This document shows, piece by piece, positions 1 to 9,852 of a DNA stretch of 64,000 nt. Source of the DNA: Achromobacter xylosoxidans. GTDB lineage: Bacteria; Pseudomonadota; Gammaproteobacteria; Burkholderiales; Burkholderiaceae_B. The stretch is from the NCBI RefSeq assembly GCF_002192695.1, contig NZ_MTLG01000120.1:32188-96187 (forward strand), in the 5' to 3' direction. Numbering within the stretch: position 1 is the stretch's first letter; each line of letters begins with the position of its first letter. Made by a program: the position numbers and the translations under genes. Below the pieces are notes generated by a model, which saw only the letters and a list, made by a program, of their open reading frames with translations, was not told the DNA's origin and did not search any database.

Positions 1-352
1 GCAGATTCGTATCATAAATGGAATCATTGTCCCGCCAGCAGAAATGTCTATTTCCCCAAGCGCAACGGTGCCTCCATCGGATCACCCGCACATCTTCCGT
101 TACCCAGCTTGCTTGCGGCTGAACGTCGGCAAGGCTTGCCCTTGCTTGATCCGGCGCTTTGGTGTGCAGAAAATGCGCAGATTCTGGCGGCGACAACCGC
201 TAATTGTCCCATCTGTGCAAATATGTTCACCAAAATAAGGGTTTTTACTAACCCGCAATCGCCAGATACTTCGTCCCAGCAATCAAATTGTCATATCGCA
301 CCTGCCAGCCTGGCAGAAGACGATGTGCAAGGTTTAGGATGGAGTCATCTCA
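1..352. other. Non-coding 5' stretch upstream of the DUF4148 gene
   Basis: No gene can be supported here. Short open frames exist on both strands, but none has a recognisable product, a convincing ribosome-binding site or protein-like composition. The right end contains a perfect palindrome (302-316) and the GGAG ribosome-binding site (341-344) of the next gene. Confidence 0.5.
302..316. promoter_or_regulatory. Perfect 15-bp palindrome, possible operator
   Basis: CTGCCAG-C-CTGGCAG is a perfect inverted repeat ending 36 bases before the start codon of the DUF4148 gene. Its size and position fit a binding site for a dimeric regulator. With arms touching a 1-nt centre it could also be a chance hairpin. 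The regulator is unknown. Confidence 0.35.
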
Positions 353-736
353 ATGAAAGCCCTAGCTACCGCACTCATGGTTACCGCAACGTTGGTGGGT
401 ATGTCCGCCGCTCACGCTGATGGCAAGACGCGTGAACAGGTCCAGCAGGAACTGCAAGCCGCCAAGGCCGCCGGCCAGGTCACGTTCGGTGAACTGGACT
501 ACCCGCCCGCCACCGTCGAGCGCACCAGCCTGTCGCGCGAACAAGTCCAGCAGGAACTGCAAAGCGCCAAGGCCGCCGGCCAAGTGACCTCGGCCGAACT
601 GGACTACCCGCCCAAGGCCGCCGTGTCGCAGAGCGCCGGCAAGAGCCGCGAACAAGTGCGCCAGGAACTGGCCGAGGCCAAGGCCCGCGGCGAGTACACC
701 TTTGGCGAACTGGACTATCCGCCCCAAGGCCGTTAA
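353..736 (+). CDS. DUF4148 domain protein with three tandem repeats, exported
   Basis: This is a small exported protein of 127 residues. A signal peptide spans about residues 1-22 and ends in AHA. The mature part is three near-identical units of about 27 residues (26-52, 61-87, 98-124), each starting T/S-REQVQQEL and ending GELDYPP or AELDYPP, joined by short variable linkers. This is the DUF4148 repeat common in Burkholderiales, which is usually present once or twice. Each unit looks like an amphipathic helix followed by a Tyr-Pro-Pro turn. GGAG lies 8 bases before the ATG. The gene stands alone and ends in a strong terminator. The function is unknown; a periplasmic or envelope role is inferred from the signal peptide only. 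Confidence 0.85.
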   Translation: MKALATALMVTATLVGMSAAHADGKTREQVQQELQAAKAAGQVTFGELDYPPATVERTSLSREQVQQELQSAKAAGQVTSAELDYPPKAAVSQSAGKSREQVRQELAEAKARGEYTFGELDYPPQGR

Positions 737-754
737 GCCGTTCCGCAGGCAAGG

Positions 755-788
755 AAAAGCCCCTACGGACGCCGAGGGGCTTTTTTTC
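755..788 (+). terminator. Rho-independent terminator of the DUF4148 gene
   Basis: The stem AGCCCCT (758-764) pairs with AGGGGCT (775-781). It is preceded by an A-run and followed by seven T residues, which is a classical intrinsic terminator 20 bases past the stop codon. Confidence 0.9.
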
Positions 789-1170
789 TGCGCGGGACGC
801 ATGGCTGTCCAATGGCCAATAGTGTCGCGTTTGCGCATCAGAATTGTCCGGATCCACCAACAACTCTTGTTGGTCTTTCAGGCCCGGCAGGAGAATATTC
901 AAGGCCCGCCGGATGTTTTGCGAGCCTTGATTCGCATTTGATATCAATACGTTAACGCAGGTTTCCAAAGAGAGCAGCTAGTAAGAAGGCCGTCATTATC
1001 CCAACCATGGAAAGTAGTTCTTCGAAATCCGGGTTACTTCGAATTGGCGCAGGCTGGACACTGATTCCAGTGCATGCGCCGCTAACTTGTTCGCAGCGGC
1101 ACGCAGATTCCCTGCCCTGTGCGCGGTGGGTTTGCGGTTTGCCTTTCATCTCGCCATTTTGGGGACTTAT
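789..1170. other. Long leader/promoter region of the porin gene
   Basis: There is no gene in these 380 bases. The open frame entering the porin from 1087 lacks porin-like residues before the signal peptide and is read as leader. The region holds a hairpin at 856-874, a TTGATATCAA palindrome at 938-947, and the porin ribosome-binding site (GGGGA, 1161-1165). A leader this long before an outer-membrane protein gene may carry regulation, but no promoter could be fixed. Confidence 0.5.
856..874. promoter_or_regulatory. 8-bp stem hairpin or operator upstream of the porin
   Basis: ACCAACAA pairs perfectly with TTGTTGGT around a CTC loop. No proper T-run follows, so it is more likely an operator or transcript structure than a terminator. 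Its role is not known. Confidence 0.35.
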
Positions 1171-2283
1171 ATGAAGAAGACGCTATTGGCTGTCGCGCTG
1201 CTGGCTGGTTTTGCCGGCGTAGCGCAAGCCGCTGACTCCGTGACGCTGTACGGCTTGATCGACGCCGGTATTGGCTACGAGAAGGTCAAGTTCGACGGCA
1301 ATTCGCAAAGCCGCTTCGGCGGCGTGCAGGGCGTGAGCAGCGGCTCGCGTTTCGGCCTGCGCGGCACCGAGGATCTGGGCGACGGCCTGCGCGCCGTGTT
1401 CACCTTGGAAGGCGGCTTCGGCCCCATGAACGGCAAGTCGCTGCAGAACGGACGCCTGTGGGGCCGCCAGGCCACCGTGGGCCTGGACAGCGATACCTGG
1501 GGCCGCCTGGAATTCGGCCGCCAGACCAACCTGGCTTCCAAGTACTTCGGTTCGATCGACCCGTTCTCGATCAGCTACAACACCGCCAACATGGGTACGA
1601 CGTTCGGCAGCGCCAACACGATGCGCCTGGACAACATGGTCCTGTACCAAACCCCCAGCATGGGCGGCTTCAAGGTGGGCGTGGGCTACTCGTTCAGCGC
1701 CGATGACGCCGTCAGCGATACCTCGCAGACCGGCTTCCAGACCGGCAACAACAACCGCGTGCTGACCGCGGGCGTGCAATACGTCAACGGCCCGTTGAAC
1801 CTGGCCGCGGCCTATGACCGCTTCAACCCGTCCAATGGCCAGACCGGCGGCAAGTCCGAAGCGCGCATCCAGGAATACATCCTGGGCGGTTCGTACGACT
1901 TCGAAGTCGTGAAGGTTGCGGCGGCGTTCGGCCAGACCCGCGACGGCTGGTTCGTCGGCCAGAACATGGGCACCACGCCCGCCGGCATGCAGAACCTGGG
2001 CACGTTCAAGCTGGCCGATGGCTTCCGCGCCAATTCGTACATGATCGGCGCGACCGTGCCGCTGGGCCGCCACGCGGTCTTCGGTTCGTGGCAGCGCGCG
2101 ACCGCCAGCAACGACAAGCTGACGGGCGACGATGCAACGTTCAACGTCTACAGCTTGGGCTACACCTACGACTTCACCAAGCGCACCAACCTGTACGCGT
2201 ACGCCTCCTACGGCGACAACTACGCGTTCCAGCGCGATGCGACCGACACGGCAGTGGCCGTGGGTGTGCGCCACCGTTTCTAA
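1171..2283 (+). CDS. Gram-negative trimeric porin (OmpC/Porin_4 family)
   Basis: This is an outer-membrane general diffusion channel of 370 residues, typical of the 16-stranded Burkholderiales porins. A signal peptide (MKKTLLAVALLAGFAGVAQA, residues 1-20) is followed by the family opening ADSVTLYGLIDAGIGY. The body alternates short amphipathic strands and glycine-rich loops and ends in the Bam-recognition signature V-R-H-R-F with terminal Phe. The start at 1171 is chosen over an upstream in-frame codon (1087) because it begins the signal peptide and has GGGGA just upstream. It is monocistronic, with a long leader and its own terminator. It is probably a major porin; pore selectivity cannot be told by eye. 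Confidence 0.93.
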   Translation: MKKTLLAVALLAGFAGVAQAADSVTLYGLIDAGIGYEKVKFDGNSQSRFGGVQGVSSGSRFGLRGTEDLGDGLRAVFTLEGGFGPMNGKSLQNGRLWGRQATVGLDSDTWGRLEFGRQTNLASKYFGSIDPFSISYNTANMGTTFGSANTMRLDNMVLYQTPSMGGFKVGVGYSFSADDAVSDTSQTGFQTGNNNRVLTAGVQYVNGPLNLAAAYDRFNPSNGQTGGKSEARIQEYILGGSYDFEVVKVAAAFGQTRDGWFVGQNMGTTPAGMQNLGTFKLADGFRANSYMIGATVPLGRHAVFGSWQRATASNDKLTGDDATFNVYSLGYTYDFTKRTNLYAYASYGDNYAFQRDATDTAVAVGVRHRF

Positions 2284-2397
2284 GCGCTAGGACGTCTGGC
2301 AAGACCTTGCTGAATGCGCGGCTCATCTCCGTGGGCCGCCGAGTGACAGCGAACCCCCCCTACTGGTTGCCGCCGGACGTTTCTAGAGCAGGGAAGG

Positions 2398-2431
2398 GAA
2401 GGGCCTCCGCAAGGAGGCCCTCTCGTTTTCC
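2398..2431 (+). terminator. Intrinsic terminator after the porin
   Basis: GGGCCTCC (2401-2408), loop GCAA, GGAGGCCC (2413-2420), then a T-rich tail. It lies between the convergent porin and ilvA genes. The purine-rich flank on its left reads as a pyrimidine tract on the other strand, so it may serve both. Confidence 0.8.
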
Positions 2432-2456
2432 ATGTGCCCGCGTGAAGGACGTGGTC

Positions 2457-3965
<1,509 letters not shown>

Positions 3966-4040
3966 GGGACAGCGGCTGGCGGCAAGAAGTAGGGAAGTGG
4001 GGCAGATTATGCACCCGCGCGCGGCTACACTCGCCCCACT

Positions 4041-4577
4041 ATGGAAGAAAGTCTGTTATCCGCTGTGCATTGGATGCTGGGGGTGCTGTCGCTGCCCTCG
4101 GTCGGCCTGTCCGCCATCTTCACGGTTTCGCTGGTGTCCGCGACCCTGCTGCCCTTGGGTTCGGAGCCCGCCGTGTTCGGCTACATCAAGCTGGCGCCGG
4201 ACATGTTCTGGCCGGCCATCCTGGTGGCGACCGTGGGCAATACCGTGGGCGGCGCCATCAGCTACGCCATGGGCCTGGGGGCCGAACGCGCGGTGCAGCG
4301 CTGGAAGGAACACCATCCCCATCCGCATCCCGACGCCACCGAAGGCGGACGCATGCGCGGGCGCTGGAACGAGCGGGCCCACGACTGGATCCACCGCATG
4401 GGGCCGCCGGCCCTGCTGCTGTCCTGGCTGCCCGCCGTGGGCGATCCGCTGTGCGCGGTGGCGGGGTGGCTGCGGCTGTCGTTCTGGCCTTGCGTCGTCT
4501 ACATGGCCATCGGCAAATTCCTGCGCTATCTGGTCATGACGGCCAGCCTGCTGTGGTTTTTCCCCGGGCAGATCTAG
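4041..4577 (+). CDS. YqaA-family inner-membrane protein (DedA/VTT-like)
   Basis: This is a 178-residue membrane protein resembling E. coli YqaA, a short relative of the DedA/SNARE-associated family. About four hydrophobic segments are visible (roughly 8-40, 50-80, 125-145, 150-172), with the family's acidic-glycine re-entrant patch around LLPLGSEPAVFGY and a basic, histidine-rich cytoplasmic loop (about 90-118, HHPHPHP). DedA-like proteins are implicated in lipid carrier or membrane homeostasis; the exact role of YqaA is unknown. The gene starts at an ATG 75 bases from divergent ilvA. Confidence 0.85.
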   Translation: MEESLLSAVHWMLGVLSLPSVGLSAIFTVSLVSATLLPLGSEPAVFGYIKLAPDMFWPAILVATVGNTVGGAISYAMGLGAERAVQRWKEHHPHPHPDATEGGRMRGRWNERAHDWIHRMGPPALLLSWLPAVGDPLCAVAGWLRLSFWPCVVYMAIGKFLRYLVMTASLLWFFPGQI

Positions 4578-4641
4578 CGCCGCGTTTGCAATTAATTGGG
4601 GGCACATTACCCCCGCCATTTCCGGGTTTCGAGCGCGTCCC

Positions 4642-4657
4642 TAGGGGTATTAGGGGT
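4642..4657 (+). promoter_or_regulatory. Tandem TAGGGGT repeats before the 1319-residue oxidoreductase gene
   Basis: TAGGGGT occurs at 4642-4648 and again at 4651-4657, one 9-bp step apart. About 20 bases downstream is a TAAAAT -10-like element (4676-4681). This could be an activator site and core promoter; no good -35 is seen, which is consistent with activator dependence. It is weakly supported. Confidence 0.3.
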
Positions 4658-4710
4658 CAGACTCAGCCTATGGCATAAAATAGTTTTTTAAGGGCCCCCT
4701 TCTTGCAGCC

Positions 4711-7700
4711 ATGAACGCCCCACTCGCTAGCCACATCTTGAACGGGGCGATGCCGCCCGCAGCACCCGCGCGCTTGCGCGAAATCCCGTACAACTACACG
4801 TCGTTTTCCGACCGCGAGATTGTCGGCAGGTTGCTGGGCGACGACGCCTGGAGCCTGCTGAGCGACCTGCGCGGCGAGCGCCGCACCGGCCGGTCCGCGC
4901 GCATGCTGTACGAGGTGCTGGGCGACATCTGGGTGGTGCGCCGCAATCCCTATCTGCAGGACGACCTGCTCGACAACCCCAAGCGCCGCAAGCAGCTCAT
5001 CGAAGCCCTGCATCACCGCCTGGGCGAAATCGACCGCCGCCGCGAACCGGACGTGCCCGCCGAGGCCGGCCACGATCCGCACCGCGATGAGAAGGTGGTC
5101 GGCCTGCTGGCCCGCGCGCGTTCCGCCATCGCCGCGTTCGAGGGCGAGTTCGACCAGACCGCCATGATGCGCAAGCAGGCGCAGAAGGTGCTGGGCCGCA
5201 TCACCGCGCGCGACAACATCAAGTTCGACGGCCTGTCGCGCGTCTCGCACGTGACCGACGCCACTGACTGGCGCGTGGAATACCCCTTTGTGGTGCTGAC
5301 GCCGGACTCGGAAGACGAGATCGCGGCGCTGGTCACCGCCTGTATCGAGCTGGGGCTGACCATCATCCCGCGAGGCGGCGGCACTGGCTACACCGGCGGC
5401 GCCATTCCGCTGACCTGGAAGTCGGCGGTGATCAACACCGAGAAATTCGACAAGCTCGGCAAGGTCGAGTCCTGTCTGCTGCCCGGGCTGACCGAGCCCG
5501 TGGCGGTCATCCATGCCGGCGCCGGCGTGGTGACCAAGCGCGTCTCCGAGGCCGCCGAGGCCGCGGGCTTCGTGTTCGCCGTCGACCCGACCTCGGCCGA
5601 GGCTTCCTGTGTGGGCGGCAATATCGCCATGAACGCGGGCGGCAAGAAGGCCGTGCTGTGGGGCACCGCGCTGGACAACCTGGCCTGGTGGCGCATGGTC
5701 GACCCGAACGGCAACTGGCTGGAAGTCAGCCGCCTGGACCACAACATGGGCAAGATCCATGACGTGGACGTGGCGCGCTTCGAACTCAAGTGGTTCGACG
5801 GCCGCGGCAAGCCGGGCGAGCGCCTGCTGAAGACCGAAACCCTGGAAATCCAGGGCCGCGTGTTCCGCAAGGAAGGCCTGGGCAAGGACGTCACCGACAA
5901 ATTCCTGGCCGGCCTGCCAGGCATCCAGAAGGAAGGCTGCGACGGCCTGATCACGTCGGCGCGCTGGGTGCTGCACCGCATGCCGCGCCATACGCGCACC
6001 GTCTGTATGGAGTTCTTCGGCCAGGCGCGCGACGCGATTCCGTCGATCGTCGAGGTCAAGGGCTACCTGGATGGCGAAGGCCGCGCCCGCGGCGCCATCC
6101 TGGCCGGTCTTGAACACCTGGACGAACGCTATCTGCGCGCGGTGGGCTACGCCACCAAGAGCAAGCGCGGCGTGCTGCCCAAGATGGTCCTGATCGGCGA
6201 CATCGTCGGCGACGACGAAGACGCCGTGGCCGCGGCGTCCAGCGAAGTGGTGCGCCTGGCCAACACGCGCCATGGCGAAGGCTTCGTGGCCGTCAGCCCC
6301 GAGGCGCGCAAGAAGTTCTGGCTGGACCGTTCGCGCACCGCTGCCATCGCGCGCCACACCAACGCCTTCAAGATCAACGAAGACGTGGTGATCCCGCTGC
6401 CCCGCATGGGCGAGTACACGGATCACATCGAACGCATCAACATCGAACTCTCGACCAGCAACAAGCTCAAGCTGCTGGGCGAGCTGGACGCCTATCTGTG
6501 CACGCCGCTGCCGGTCGGCAAGATCGATGACACGGATGTCGAGACGACCCGCGCCGAAATGCTGGCCGAGCGCACGCGCCAGGCGCTGGAGCTGGTGGCC
6601 GCCGTCAGGCAGCGCTGGCAGTGGCTCCTGGACAACCTCGACCTGCCGTTGCTGCAGGCGCTGCCCGAGCTGCATGGCCTGGGCCTGGGCGAATTGCAGC
6701 CGGCCTTGTCGGACCGCCTTGCTGCGCAGCCGGGCGCGTGCGTTTTCGACGTGGTGCAGGATCGCACCATCCGCCTGTCCTGGAAGACCGAAGTGCTGGC
6801 CGGCCTGCAGCGCACGTTCTCGGGCGCGGCCTACAAGAAGATCGTCGACGAGATGATCGCCATCCACGGCCGCGTGCTCAAGAGCCGCGTGTTCGTGGCG
6901 CTGCACATGCACGCCGGCGACGGCAACGTGCACACCAATATTCCGGTCAACTCGGACGACTACGGGATGCTGCAGGAGGCCCACCAGGCCGTCGAGCGCA
7001 TCATGCAGATCGCCCGCGACCTGGACGGCGTGATCTCGGGCGAGCACGGCATCGGCCTGACCAAGTACGAATTCCTGACCGAAGCCGAACTGGCCCCGTT
7101 CCAGGACTACAAGCGCCGCGTCGATCCCAACGGCCACTTCAACGCCGGCAAGCTGATGCCGGGCGCTGACCTGCGCCACGCCTGGACGCCCAGCTTCAAC
7201 CTGATGGGCCACGAGTCGCTCATCATGCAGCAAAGCGACATCGGCGCCATCTCCGAATCCATCAAGGACTGCCTGCGCTGCGGCAAGTGCAAGCCGGTGT
7301 GCGCCACCCACGTGCCGCGCGCCAACCTGCTGTATTCGCCGCGCAACAAGATCCTGGCGACCTCGCTGCTGGTGGAAGCCTTCCTGTACGAAGAGCAGAC
7401 CCGGCGCGGCGTCAGCCTCAAGCACTGGGAAGAATTCGAGGACGTGGCCGACCATTGCACGGTCTGCCACAAGTGCTACAACCCCTGTCCGGTCGATATC
7501 GACTTCGGCGACGTGTCCATGAACATGCGCGCCGTGCTGCGCCGCATGGGCCGCAAGTCGTTCAATCCGGGCACGGCCAGCGCCATGTTCTTCCTGAACG
7601 CCAAGGATCCGGCCACCATCAACGCCACTCGCAAGGCGATGGTGGGCGTGGGCTACAAGGTCCAGCGCGCCGCGCACGACCTGCTGTCGGGCCTGGTGAA

Positions 7701-8670
7701 GAAGCAGACCGCCGCGCCTCCGGCCACGGTGGGCAAGCCGCCGCTGCGCGAGCAGGTGGTCCACTTCGTGAACAAGAAGATGCCCGGCGGCCTGCCCAAG
7801 CAGGCGGCGCGCAAGCTGCTGGACATCGAGGACGCGAACTACGTGCCCATCATCCGTGATCCCAAGGCCACCACGGCCGACACGGAGGCGGTGTTCTACT
7901 TCCCGGGTTGCGGCTCGGAGCGCCTGTTCTCGCAGGTCGGCCTGGCCACGCAGGCCATGCTGTGGCACGCGGGCGTGCAGACCGTGCTGCCGCCGGGCTA
8001 CCTGTGCTGCGGCTATCCCCAGCGCGGCAACGGCATGACGGACAAGGCCGAGCAGATCATCACCGACAACCGGGTGCTGTTCCACCGCGTCGCCAACACG
8101 CTGAACTACCTGGACATCAAGACGGTGGTGGTCAGCTGCGGCACCTGCTACGACCAGCTGGCGGGCTACGAGTTCGACAAGATCTTCCCCGGCTGCCGCC
8201 TGATCGACATCCACGAGTACCTGCTGGAAAAGGGCATCAAGCTGGAAGGGGCCAAGGGCGTGCGCTACATGTACCACGATCCCTGCCATACGCCCATGAA
8301 GCTGCAGGAGCCCATGAAGACCGTGCGCGCCCTGGTCGGCGACGACGCCATCAAGAGCGATCGTTGCTGCGGCGAATCGGGCACGCTGGCCGTCAGCCGT
8401 CCCGACATCTCCACGCAGGTGCGCTTCCGCAAGCAGGAAGAGCTGCTCAAGGGCGATGCCGCCTTGCGCAGCGACGGCTTCACCGGCGACGTGAAGGTGC
8501 TGACCTCCTGCCCGTCGTGCCTGCAGGGCCTGTCGCGCTATGAAGGCGACACCGGCATGGACGCGGACTACATCGTGGTCGAGATGGCGCGCCACATCCT
8601 GGGAGAAGGCTGGATGGAAGAGTACGTGCGCCGCGCCAACGCGGGCGGCATCGAGCGGGTGCTGGTCTAG
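4711..8670 (+). CDS. Fused FAD-linked dehydrogenase / Fe-S oxidoreductase (DUF3683 family, D-2-hydroxyacid type)
   Basis: This 1319-residue cytoplasmic or membrane-peripheral flavoprotein fuses a GlcD-type dehydrogenase to a GlcF-type electron-transfer module. An N-terminal DUF3683-like region spans about 20-130. The FAD-binding (PCMH) domain follows from about 190, with PRGGGTGYTGGAIP at 220-233. An FAD-oxidase C-terminal domain holds HMHAGDGNVHTNIP and EHGIGLTKYE. Two 4Fe-4S motifs lie near residue 853 (CLRCGKCKPVC) and near 916 (CTVCHKCYNPCP). Two cysteine-rich CCG domains occupy about 1064-1320 (PGCGSERL, CCGYPQRG, HDPCHT, CCGESGTL). The likely reaction is oxidation of a D-2-hydroxyacid such as D-lactate, glycolate or D-2-hydroxyglutarate, passing electrons to quinone. 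The substrate cannot be fixed. It is monocistronic. Confidence 0.9.
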   Translation: MNAPLASHILNGAMPPAAPARLREIPYNYTSFSDREIVGRLLGDDAWSLLSDLRGERRTGRSARMLYEVLGDIWVVRRNPYLQDDLLDNPKRRKQLIEALHHRLGEIDRRREPDVPAEAGHDPHRDEKVVGLLARARSAIAAFEGEFDQTAMMRKQAQKVLGRITARDNIKFDGLSRVSHVTDATDWRVEYPFVVLTPDSEDEIAALVTACIELGLTIIPRGGGTGYTGGAIPLTWKSAVINTEKFDKLGKVESCLLPGLTEPVAVIHAGAGVVTKRVSEAAEAAGFVFAVDPTSAEASCVGGNIAMNAGGKKAVLWGTALDNLAWWRMVDPNGNWLEVSRLDHNMGKIHDVDVARFELKWFDGRGKPGERLLKTETLEIQGRVFRKEGLGKDVTDKFLAGLPGIQKEGCDGLITSARWVLHRMPRHTRTVCMEFFGQARDAIPSIVEVKGYLDGEGRARGAILAGLEHLDERYLRAVGYATKSKRGVLPKMVLIGDIVGDDEDAVAAASSEVVRLANTRHGEGFVAVSPEARKKFWLDRSRTAAIARHTNAFKINEDVVIPLPRMGEYTDHIERINIELSTSNKLKLLGELDAYLCTPLPVGKIDDTDVETTRAEMLAERTRQALELVAAVRQRWQWLLDNLDLPLLQALPELHGLGLGELQPALSDRLAAQPGACVFDVVQDRTIRLSWKTEVLAGLQRTFSGAAYKKIVDEMIAIHGRVLKSRVFVALHMHAGDGNVHTNIPVNSDDYGMLQEAHQAVERIMQIARDLDGVISGEHGIGLTKYEFLTEAELAPFQDYKRRVDPNGHFNAGKLMPGADLRHAWTPSFNLMGHESLIMQQSDIGAISESIKDCLRCGKCKPVCATHVPRANLLYSPRNKILATSLLVEAFLYEEQTRRGVSLKHWEEFEDVADHCTVCHKCYNPCPVDIDFGDVSMNMRAVLRRMGRKSFNPGTASAMFFLNAKDPATINATRKAMVGVGYKVQRAAHDLLSGLVKKQTAAPPATVGKPPLREQVVHFVNKKMPGGLPKQAARKLLDIEDANYVPIIRDPKATTADTEAVFYFPGCGSERLFSQVGLATQAMLWHAGVQTVLPPGYLCCGYPQRGNGMTDKAEQIITDNRVLFHRVANTLNYLDIKTVVVSCGTCYDQLAGYEFDKIFPGCRLIDIHEYLLEKGIKLEGAKGVRYMYHDPCHTPMKLQEPMKTVRALVGDDAIKSDRCCGESGTLAVSRPDISTQVRFRKQEELLKGDAALRSDGFTGDVKVLTSCPSCLQGLSRYEGDTGMDADYIVVEMARHILGEGWMEEYVRRANAGGIERVLV

Positions 8671-8699
8671 GCCGGCGGTCCACGCAAGAGACGCGCAAT

Positions 8700-8733
8700 A
8701 AAAAACCGCGGCCAGCGATGGCCGCGGTTTTTT
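8700..8733. terminator. Bidirectional intrinsic terminator
   Basis: A perfect 14-bp stem, AAAAAACCGCGGCC and its complement, surrounds the loop AGCGAT. T-runs exit in both directions, so it ends both the oxidoreductase gene and the convergent Bug gene. Confidence 0.93.
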
Positions 8734-8754
8734 GTTGGGGCAAGGCTGGAAGGA

Positions 8755-9723
8755 TTATTCCAGCTTGATGCCGGCCTTCTTGATCACGTCCGCCCAGGCG
8801 GCGCGTTCCTGTTCGGCGTAGGCCTTGAATTCCTGCGACGACAGCGGCATCGGGATGACGCCCATGTCCAGGATCTTCTGCGACACGGCGGGCGACTTCA
8901 GCGTGGCTTCCAGGTCGGCGGCCAGCTTCTTGACGACGGGCTCCGGCAGGCCGGCCGGGCCGACCAGGCCTTGCCAGGCATAGGCGGTGAAGTTGGGCAC
9001 GCCTTGCTCGGCCATGGTGGGCACGTCCGGCAGCGCGGCGACGCGTTCCGGGGTGGCCGCGGCCAGCACGCGCAGCTTGCCGGCCTTGACGTTGGGCAGG
9101 CCCGAGGCCAGATCGATGAACATCAGGTCCACCTGTCCGCCCAGCAGGTCCTGGACGGCGGGAGCCGCGCCCTTGTAGGGCACGTGCAGCACGTTGGCGT
9201 TGGTGCGCTGCTTGAACAGTTCCAGCGCCAGATGATGCGGCGAGCCCGCGCCAGCGGAGGCCGCCGACAACTTGCCCGGCTCTTTCTTGGCGGCCTGGAG
9301 CACGTCGTCCACCGTCTTGAACGGCGAGTTGACGTTCACGGCCAGCAGCAGCGGGAACTTGGCGATGCCGCCGATGTAGGTGAACTTGGACGGATCGTAG
9401 GACAGCTTGGCGTACAGCGACGGGTTGAAGGCCAGCGTGCCCGAGTCGGCCGTGCCGACCATGTAACCGTTGGCCTCGGCCTGAGCGATGGCGGTGGCGC
9501 CGATGATGGTGGCGGCGCCGGGGCGGTTCTCGACCACGATGGTCTGGCCCAGCGGCTTTTCCAGGCCGCTTGCCACCGTGCGTGCCACGACATCGGTGCC
9601 GCCGCCGGCCGGGTAGGGCACGATCCAGCGGATCGGCTGGGCGGGCCAGGATTGGGCGGCGGCGGTGCCGGCGGCCAGGGACAGGGCGGCTAGCGCCAAC
9701 AGGCGCTTCGCGTGCTTGTGCAT
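8755..9723 (-). CDS. Bug-type tripartite tricarboxylate transporter substrate-binding protein
   Basis: A periplasmic solute receptor of 322 residues of the TctC/Bug family. A signal peptide ending near AAAQ (residue 24) is followed by the canonical WPAQPIRWIVPYPAGGGTDVVAR opening, split here as WPAQPIRW and PYPAGGGTD. Later family marks are ENRPGAA (two-lobe hinge side) and HVPYKGAAPAVQDLLGG. The start at 9723 is preferred over the longer frame because it begins the signal peptide and has GGAGAC upstream. No TctA/TctB membrane genes are adjacent, so it is an orphan receptor, which is common in Bordetella-like genomes. The ligand is unknown, probably a carboxylate. Confidence 0.92.
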   Translation of the reverse strand: MHKHAKRLLALAALSLAAGTAAAQSWPAQPIRWIVPYPAGGGTDVVARTVASGLEKPLGQTIVVENRPGAATIIGATAIAQAEANGYMVGTADSGTLAFNPSLYAKLSYDPSKFTYIGGIAKFPLLLAVNVNSPFKTVDDVLQAAKKEPGKLSAASAGAGSPHHLALELFKQRTNANVLHVPYKGAAPAVQDLLGGQVDLMFIDLASGLPNVKAGKLRVLAAATPERVAALPDVPTMAEQGVPNFTAYAWQGLVGPAGLPEPVVKKLAADLEATLKSPAVSQKILDMGVIPMPLSSQEFKAYAEQERAAWADVIKKAGIKLE

Positions 9724-9852
9724 GGGGTGTCTCCAAGTGCGGAATTGAGTATGGGCCGCCGCCGCAGGGCGTGCGGGGGGCCTGTTATGCGCCGTTATTA
9801 TGCCTTGCGTCCCCGGCAATCGGCAGATGTTTTGTGCCCTGTTTTCAGCGGC

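Noticed and set aside
353..736. CRISPR-like direct repeats
   Set aside because: The repeats are in-frame coding repeats of the DUF4148 protein, too few and too long for CRISPR.
1087..1170. N-terminal extension of the porin
   Set aside because: The signal peptide starts at 1171 with its own ribosome-binding site; the upstream residues do not fit a secreted protein.
4663..8595. 1310-residue open frame on the minus strand
   Set aside because: It is antisense to the FAD/Fe-S oxidoreductase, whose motifs are unmistakable. The composition (His/Gln/Ala/Val-rich) is the usual mirror of GC-rich coding sequence.
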